In this document: positions 5,651 to 9,987 of the stretch, piece by piece
Layout: each line of letters starts with the position of its first letter
How positions within the stretch are numbered: the first letter of the stretch is position 1
Origin: Burkholderiaceae bacterium
GTDB lineage: Bacteria; Pseudomonadota; Gammaproteobacteria; Burkholderiales; Burkholderiaceae
DNA: 9,987 nt
NCBI GenBank assembly: GCA_017998575.1
Contig: JAGOCV010000135.1
Span: 1-9,987 of the forward strand
Direction: 5' to 3'
Position numbers and translations under genes: made by a program
The notes under the pieces: model-generated
Seen by the model: only the letters and a program-made list of their open reading frames with translations
Databases searched by the model: none
What the model was told of the DNA's origin: nothing

Positions 5651-7766
5651 ACGAAGCGTCTGAGCGCGCCGTGCGGCGGGTTGTCGCGCTGCGTTCGATC
5701 AGCGCGCGCCAGACCGATTCGACTTCAGCGGTCGATGCGGCCCGCCTGTCGGTCGCACTGGCCCGTGCCGCGTCGGCCTGTGCCTTCAGCGCAGGCCAGT
5801 GGCCTGCCGGGTCGGTCGCGATGTCGATGGCCCGCTGCTGGTAGTCGTGCGCGTCGCGGCAGATCCAGGCCTGCAGCCCGGCCGCCATCAGCAGAGCAGC
5901 GCCGGGGCGTGAGGCGCGCGCGGCGGCAGCGCAACTCAATACCGGGCGCCCCTCCGCGATGGCCTGCGCCACGGCGACCGCGGCGCTGCGGCGCAGCGGG
6001 TCGAGCAGCAGATCGAAAGTCGCAGGTTCACCGGGTCGTGCGATGCGCAGCCGCCCGGCGTCGATACCCTGTTGACGGGCATGCCGGCGCATGCGGTGGG
6101 CGGCGGCGGGCGTGAGGCCGAAGAACGCCATCTGTGCGCCCGATGCGACCTGCAGCACTCGCATCCACAAGGCGAAGCTGTCCGGGTCGATGTGATCAGC
6201 CGGTGCGGCCACGCCGAAGATGAAGCCTGCGGCCTCGGGTGGTGGGCAGTGCCCGGGCGCGGTGCGGATCAGCGGTCTGGGAAGGATGCCGTGGCTATGC
6301 AACGGATCCGCCATGCCCAGGTGCTGCAGCGTCACCTGTTGCGCACCAGACACTTCGACAGGCTGGGAAAACGCATCGCACCATTCAGCGTCATACGCGC
6401 CCCCAGCCTGCCCGGCGGGCCAGCCGCGCGTGGCACGTGTCTGTACGGGCGCCACGCGGGCGGCCGCCACGCAGGGGCGGGCGTCGGGTGTGTCTGCGGC
6501 CAGATCGATCAGCAGGTGGGGCTGGTCGAGCCGGATGCGGGCTACCAGTTCGGCATCGGCCAGATGGGCCACGTCGATCAGGCCATCCGTCGCAGCACGC
6601 AGCGCCGCCTGCGTGGCGGGGCGCGGCTGCGGGGTTTGGGTGTAGACGTACAAGGCGAATTGCCTGCGGTCGTGGACCTGCAGGCGTTCGGCCAGCGCGT
6701 CGGCCACGCCGTCGCCGTCCAGCCGGGGCATCAGCCAGGCAATGCGCAGCCGGTGGTCGCCGGTGGGCTGCAGATCGAGTGGGGGGAAATTCCCCCGGGG
6801 CCGAGCGGCATCGGCGTGGGCGCGGATGTGCGCTATTTCCACCTCCTCCAATGCGAGTGCCGGGGCGATGACATTCGCGGCGAGCCAGGCACCGGGCGAG
6901 GCCGCCTGCGGCCGGCTCAGCAGCGCACGCAGCATCTGCGGCAGGGCGCGGGCAAAGATCCATTCACCGTCGCCGAAGGTGGCGGCTGCATAGCGGACGT
7001 ACAGCGCGGCGGTGTCGGCGGGGTGGCCCGCAGGCTGCAGATCCAGTTGCCGCAGCACGGCGCGCATCAGATCGCCCGGCACCTGCTGCAGGCTGTGCCG
7101 GGCAGCGTCCCATGAGCCCATGACGGCCTGCCCGACAGCCTCTCGTGCCGTCAGTTGCAGCAGCGCCGGCGCGACGCCCGCGAGCGCCTGGCGCGCGGCC
7201 GCTGCAGCTTTGAGCGAGTCGCCGGGCCGGCGCACGAGCAGGAGGGCATCGACGAACTGCACCTGCGCGTCGGGATCTCGGGGCGCGAGCTGTACGCGGT
7301 GCTGGGTGAGACGAAGCACCTCGTCCCAGTTGCCTTCTGCGGCTTCCAGTCGTGCCAGTCCGACCAGCGATTGCACATGGGCACCATCGTGGGCGAGTGC
7401 CCGGCGGAAAAGCTCGCGTGCACGCGCTGCATCACCGGTCGCCATGGCAACGATGGCCAGGTTGGCACAGCCCGCGGCCGAGCGCTGCAGCGTGGCGGCG
7501 TGGGCCTCGAGGGCTTTGGCGGCAGCGCCTGGAAGGCCCAGGTCGAGACAAGCCGCCGCGCAGGCGCTTGCTGCGTCCGCATCGCCCGGGCGCAGACCGG
7601 CCGCCTGCTGAAACTCCTTGAGCGCCTGTTCGGGCAGGCGGGCGCGGTGAAAGGCCTGGCCGCGCTGCATGTGGCGCGCGAAAGTTCCGGCGGGGGCGGG
7701 GGCCGCATCAATGGCCTTGCGCGCGGCGAGCGGGTAGGGCGGCAGGTGCTGGAAGGAGGGTGTCAT
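5625..7766 (-). CDS. TPR protein with degenerate OGT-like (GT41) C-terminal domain
   Basis: 713 residues, cytoplasmic, no signal peptide. Residues 28-197 form about five TPR-like helical pairs (for example QALKEFQQAAGLRPGD and DAARARELFRRALAHDGAH). From about 338 the chain follows the O-GlcNAc transferase/SPINDLY catalytic region: LRIAWLMPRL (340-349), HLLIDLAADTPDAR (417-430), RVAPVQ (437-442), GFIFGVAAPADHIDPDSFALW (from 514), FDLLLDP (584-590) and the helix ending YQQRAIDIATD. The active-site motifs expected from known GT41 proteins are altered: SSDFxxHP is MPRLDGDGV, GYPGTSG is RGWPAGQAG, the UDP-binding Lys before IDP is His (H525), and LDTxxxNGHTT has become LDPLRRSAAV. I infer loss of, or change in, transferase activity. 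The ATG at 7766 has no good ribosome binding site; an in-frame ATG at 7796 is possible. The open frame continues to 8075, but there it is only the antisense of the divergent glycosyltransferase. The C-terminal tail (FTPPPPAP) overlaps the end of prpE. Confidence 0.82.
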   Translation of the reverse strand: MTPSFQHLPPYPLAARKAIDAAPAPAGTFARHMQRGQAFHRARLPEQALKEFQQAAGLRPGDADAASACAAACLDLGLPGAAAKALEAHAATLQRSAAGCANLAIVAMATGDAARARELFRRALAHDGAHVQSLVGLARLEAAEGNWDEVLRLTQHRVQLAPRDPDAQVQFVDALLLVRRPGDSLKAAAAARQALAGVAPALLQLTAREAVGQAVMGSWDAARHSLQQVPGDLMRAVLRQLDLQPAGHPADTAALYVRYAAATFGDGEWIFARALPQMLRALLSRPQAASPGAWLAANVIAPALALEEVEIAHIRAHADAARPRGNFPPLDLQPTGDHRLRIAWLMPRLDGDGVADALAERLQVHDRRQFALYVYTQTPQPRPATQAALRAATDGLIDVAHLADAELVARIRLDQPHLLIDLAADTPDARPCVAAARVAPVQTRATRGWPAGQAGGAYDAEWCDAFSQPVEVSGAQQVTLQHLGMADPLHSHGILPRPLIRTAPGHCPPPEAAGFIFGVAAPADHIDPDSFALWMRVLQVASGAQMAFFGLTPAAAHRMRRHARQQGIDAGRLRIARPGEPATFDLLLDPLRRSAAVAVAQAIAEGRPVLSCAAAARASRPGAALLMAAGLQAWICRDAHDYQQRAIDIATDPAGHWPALKAQADAARASATDRRAASTAEVESVWRALIERSATTRRTARSDASFTPPPPAP

Positions 7767-7794
7767 GGCGGTGCCGCACAGGATAATCCAGGGC
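7767..7794. promoter_or_regulatory. Short divergent promoter region between OGT-like and GT4 genes
   Basis: Only 28 bases separate the two chosen start codons. On the plus strand GATAAT (7782-7787) with GTGTCA (7760-7765), 16 bases apart, resembles a weak sigma70 promoter whose transcript would begin next to ATG 7795. The core GGATAATCC is nearly palindromic, so it could serve both strands. Prediction by eye. Confidence 0.3.
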
Positions 7795-8778
7795 ATGAGT
7801 TCTGAACGGATCGCTACTCCCCTGCATCTCGTCAGCCGCTTCCAGGAGCCACATGCCGGCGCTGAACTGGAACTGCCCGATCTGGCCGACGCGCTGGCGG
7901 GCCGGCGCGAGTGCCGGCTCTGGTCGGTTGACGATCCGCATCCTGTGTACGTGGCGCGCGGCGTGCGACGGTTGGACGTGCAGCGAGGCGACAGCCCGGT
8001 GGGCGGCATGCTGTTGCTGGGGGGCGTGCATGTGGCGCTGGGCCCCTGGCTGGAGGACGGCCGGTTCGAGCGCATTGCCGTGCGCTACAACCTGCCGCTG
8101 CACGAGCGCCTGCTGCGCATGATTGCCCGCATACGGCACGCGACCGGACTCGATCCGGAACTGCTGTTCGTGTCCGAAGTCATGCGCAGCGCCCTGGCGC
8201 TGCCGGGGCGCATCGAGCCCAGCTTCATTGCGCTGCCGCCTTACCTGTCGATACCCGTGGCAAGGCCGCCGGGCCGCCCCTTCACCGTCGGCCGTGTGAG
8301 CCGTGACGTGCTGGAAAAGCACCATCCGGATGACGTGATCCTGTACCGCCTGCTGGCCTCCACCGGCGCCCAGGTGCGCATCATGGGCGGCACCTGCCTG
8401 GCGCCATGGCTGGACGGCGTCGAGGGTATCGAGCTGTTGCCCGCGGGGGCCGAGCCGGTAGCCGCGTTCAATGCGTCTCTCGACACCTTCTACTACCGCA
8501 CCGGCGGCATGTTCGAGCCCTACGGGCGCGTGGTGTTTGAGGCCATGGCCAGTGGCCTGCCGGTGGTGGTGTCTCGCCAGGGCGGCTTCGCCGATGGCAT
8601 CGACGACGGCGAGTCGGGCCTGCTGTTCGACACCCAGGAAGAGGCGTGGGACGCTCTCACCAGCCTGCGCGCCGATCCGGGGCTGCGGCTGCGCATGGGT
8701 GAGCGCGCGCGCCAGAAAGCGCAACGCCTGCATGGCGACGAAGCCGTGCAGGCGTTGCTGGATTTCTACCTGCGCTGA
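7795..8778 (+). CDS. GT4-type (GT-B fold) glycosyltransferase
   Basis: Retaining glycosyltransferase of the group 1/GT4 kind, 327 residues from ATG 7795. The N-terminal Rossmann domain opens with PLHLVSRFQEPHAGAELELPDLADAL. The C-terminal domain has VGRVSRDVLEKHHP (165-178), matching the usual basic donor-phosphate strand, and the EX7E motif from E241 to E249 in EPYGRVVFEAMASGLPVVVS, followed by GGFADGIDDGESGLLF. All these are consistent with an active enzyme using a nucleotide sugar, in contrast to the neighbouring OGT-like protein. Donor and acceptor cannot be told; no membrane segment or signal peptide is seen, so it acts in the cytoplasm. A second start, ATG 7765, adds ten residues and has a strong AAGGAGGG (7753-7760) ahead of it, but it shares bases with the divergent start codon. 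I prefer 7795 because it places the first beta strand at about residue 9. It converges with the repeat-protein gene 24 bases on. Confidence 0.85.
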   Translation: MSSERIATPLHLVSRFQEPHAGAELELPDLADALAGRRECRLWSVDDPHPVYVARGVRRLDVQRGDSPVGGMLLLGGVHVALGPWLEDGRFERIAVRYNLPLHERLLRMIARIRHATGLDPELLFVSEVMRSALALPGRIEPSFIALPPYLSIPVARPPGRPFTVGRVSRDVLEKHHPDDVILYRLLASTGAQVRIMGGTCLAPWLDGVEGIELLPAGAEPVAAFNASLDTFYYRTGGMFEPYGRVVFEAMASGLPVVVSRQGGFADGIDDGESGLLFDTQEEAWDALTSLRADPGLRLRMGERARQKAQRLHGDEAVQALLDFYLR

Positions 8779-8793
8779 TTCAGGTAGCGCAGG
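8766..8793. terminator. Overlapping alternative hairpins at a convergent junction
   Basis: Two perfect stems interlock across the end of the GT4 gene. CTACCTG (8766-8772) pairs with CAGGTAG (8781-8787), loop eight bases. CCTGCGCT (8769-8776) pairs with AGCGCAGG (8786-8793), loop nine bases. They cannot form together. The place, between two convergent stop codons, suggests a terminator or mRNA-end structure, but no T tract follows on either strand. Confidence 0.4.
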
Positions 8794-8802
8794 CGGCGGC
8801 GG

Positions 8803-9987
8803 TCACAGGGGCTGGCCGGGGATCTTCTCGAAGCCTACGGCGCCGGCGACCGTGCCCAGCCCGTTGAGGGTTTGCATCTGGTAGACGAAGCCCGCCTTGC
8901 CCGCGCCATTGCCGAAAAACAAGCCCGAAAAACGGCCATCGCCATTATTGTTGTCGACACCCGAGAAGCGGCCATTGCTGATGCTCATGGTGTTCGACGA
9001 CATCGAAGCCGTCAGGCCGCCATCGAACTGCGTGGCGATCGAGGCATTGGCTGTTCCGTCGGTGAAGTTGGCCGAGAGGTTCGCACTGGTCACCGTTCCG
9101 CCTCCGACACCGGCGCTCGAAATCGGGGTCGATCCGCCCACGTATGAGTAGTTGAAGCTGCCCGTGATCGGCATCTGGACGTTCGACGTCGGCGTACCCG
9201 TCACGTAGTGCGCGCCAGCCAGCGCATTGGATGCCTGGTCGGTGCCCGCGCTCCAGCGGCCCCAGCCGATGAAGTCGGCGCCCGTTCCGTGCGAGCCGGA
9301 CTCGGCCGCGACCGCGCCGCTGTAGCTGGCGGAACCGCCCGTGGCCGAGGTGGGCGCTGCGCTCGAGAACGTGTGCGAGCCATCGGCATCCAGGCGGGTC
9401 GATCCCCAGGGTGCGAGATAGGCCACGGTCGACATGGCGGGATAGGTGCCGTTGGCCGGCAGCTCGGGGTTCGTGGGCGCCGTGCTGCCGGAGAGGATGG
9501 CTGCGCCGTTGAAGTCGACGTAGTCGCCTTCGCCGAAGTAACCGCCACCGCCATAAGCCAGGCCCGCGTACTCCGCGCCAGGGCCTGAGAACAGCCCGCG
9601 GATACTGCCCGAGCCTTCGCCCTGCGATAGCGTGATGCCGCCGACCGAGAACGAAGAGCCCTGATTGTTGAACGTGCCGCTCATCGTCAGGTTGCCATAG
9701 GAGCCCAGCGTCATGCCCAGTGCCACGGATCCGCCCGAATAGCCGGAGCTGAAGTTGACGTTCATGGTCGCGCTGTTGAGCACGCCCGTCTGGCCGTCGG
9801 TCATGTAGATCGGCGTCGCCGAGTGCAGCGAATAGGTGCCCGTCAGGCCGTTAAGGTCGGAAATCGAAGCCGTCGGCGTGCCGACGATGTAGGCGGCACG
9901 ATCGAAAGTGCTCTCCATGTGGCTCACGTCGACGGAGGACCAGCTGCCCATGCGAAGGAAGGTGTCTGCGCCAGCAGTGCCCACCGT
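8803..9987 (-). CDS. Partial large surface protein with tandem TbpB-like barrel repeats (C-terminal part)
   Basis: The open frame runs off the right edge, so only the last 394 or so residues are seen. The GTG at 9984 is an internal valine codon, not a supported start. The protein is rich in Gly, Ser, Thr, Ala and Asn and poor in Lys, with alternating short strands. Two units resemble each other: one at about 9981-9496, the other at about 9291-8821. Both start GxxGADxF...W, then give an aromatic residue plus VxGTPT (IVGTPTASI; YVTGTPTSNV), a Thr-Gly turn, an asparagine-rich strand with NF, and finish with LFSGPGAEYAGLAYG or LFFGNGAGKAGFVYQ. That last motif resembles the FxGPxAxExGG element of transferrin-binding-protein-B-like barrels. 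From memory, such units occur at the C-termini of FecR-domain proteins in Burkholderiales, so an N-terminal signal or FecR domain may lie beyond the window. It probably acts outside the cytoplasm; no ligand is known and iron binding is not implied. Confidence 0.78.
   Translation of the reverse strand, partial: TVGTAGADTFLRMGSWSSVDVSHMESTFDRAAYIVGTPTASISDLNGLTGTYSLHSATPIYMTDGQTGVLNSATMNVNFSSGYSGGSVALGMTLGSYGNLTMSGTFNNQGSSFSVGGITLSQGEGSGSIRGLFSGPGAEYAGLAYGGGGYFGEGDYVDFNGAAILSGSTAPTNPELPANGTYPAMSTVAYLAPWGSTRLDADGSHTFSSAAPTSATGGSASYSGAVAAESGSHGTGADFIGWGRWSAGTDQASNALAGAHYVTGTPTSNVQMPITGSFNYSYVGGSTPISSAGVGGGTVTSANLSANFTDGTANASIATQFDGGLTASMSSNTMSISNGRFSGVDNNNGDGRFSGLFFGNGAGKAGFVYQMQTLNGLGTVAGAVGFEKIPGQPL

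Noticed and set aside
6072..7115. 347-codon plus-strand frame inside the OGT-like gene
   Set aside because: Gly/Arg/Ala-rich without motifs; the minus-strand frame shows TPR repeats and GT41 landmarks across the same DNA.
7797..8075. N-terminal extension of the OGT-like gene to 8075
   Set aside because: The extra residues are Ser/Arg/Pro-rich low complexity and lie antisense to the GT4 coding sequence.
7708..8733. 341-codon minus-strand frame antisense to the GT4 gene
   Set aside because: Rich in His, Gln, Ala and Arg with no domain; the plus strand encodes a glycosyltransferase with an EX7E motif.
8803..9984. Complete gene starting at GTG 9984
   Set aside because: The frame is open to the window edge, residues before and after read as continuous repeat sequence, and no signal peptide or ribosome binding site is present.

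Overview
The window is GC-rich chromosomal DNA with codon third positions strongly biased to G or C. It looks like a beta-proteobacterium of the Burkholderiales, most likely Comamonadaceae. That placement is an inference from base composition, the gene families present, and a surface protein with barrel repeats of a kind I associate with FecR-domain proteins of this group. No rRNA, tRNA, CRISPR array, transposase or integrase is visible. The longest stretch without a gene is 218 bases, between positions 3534 and 3751.

Left part, 3-3533. A minus-strand pair encodes a secreted NlpC/P60 cell-wall peptidase (968-1606) and a LysR-type regulator (3-971). The two overlap by four bases (GTGA), so they are probably coupled in translation. 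Divergent from them, across a 92-base promoter region with a 6+6 dyad, is a periplasmic PQQ-dependent aldose dehydrogenase (1699-2838). It is followed on the same strand by an isochorismatase-family cysteine hydrolase (2922-3533).

Middle part, 3752-5650. A complete propionyl-CoA synthetase (prpE) starts at GTG with a good ribosome binding site. No other propionate gene is in the window. Its 3' end overlaps, tail to tail, a minus-strand gene (5625-7766).

Right part, 5625-9987. The 713-residue minus-strand protein has N-terminal TPR-like repeats and a C-terminal domain aligning with O-GlcNAc transferase (OGT/SPINDLY, GT41), but several of the motifs that define the active site are absent. Divergent from it, 28 bases away, is a GT4-type glycosyltransferase (7795-8778). 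Converging on that gene is the C-terminal part of a large Gly/Ser/Thr-rich protein (8803 to the window edge) built from two related TbpB-like barrel units. A pair of mutually exclusive hairpins lies at the 24-base convergent junction.

The left and middle genes are ordinary metabolic and envelope housekeeping. The most interesting part is 5625-9987: a catalytically eroded OGT-like protein, an apparently intact glycosyltransferase and a large, probably surface-exposed repeat protein side by side. A role of the first two in glycosylating the third, or another surface component, is a hypothesis from position only.
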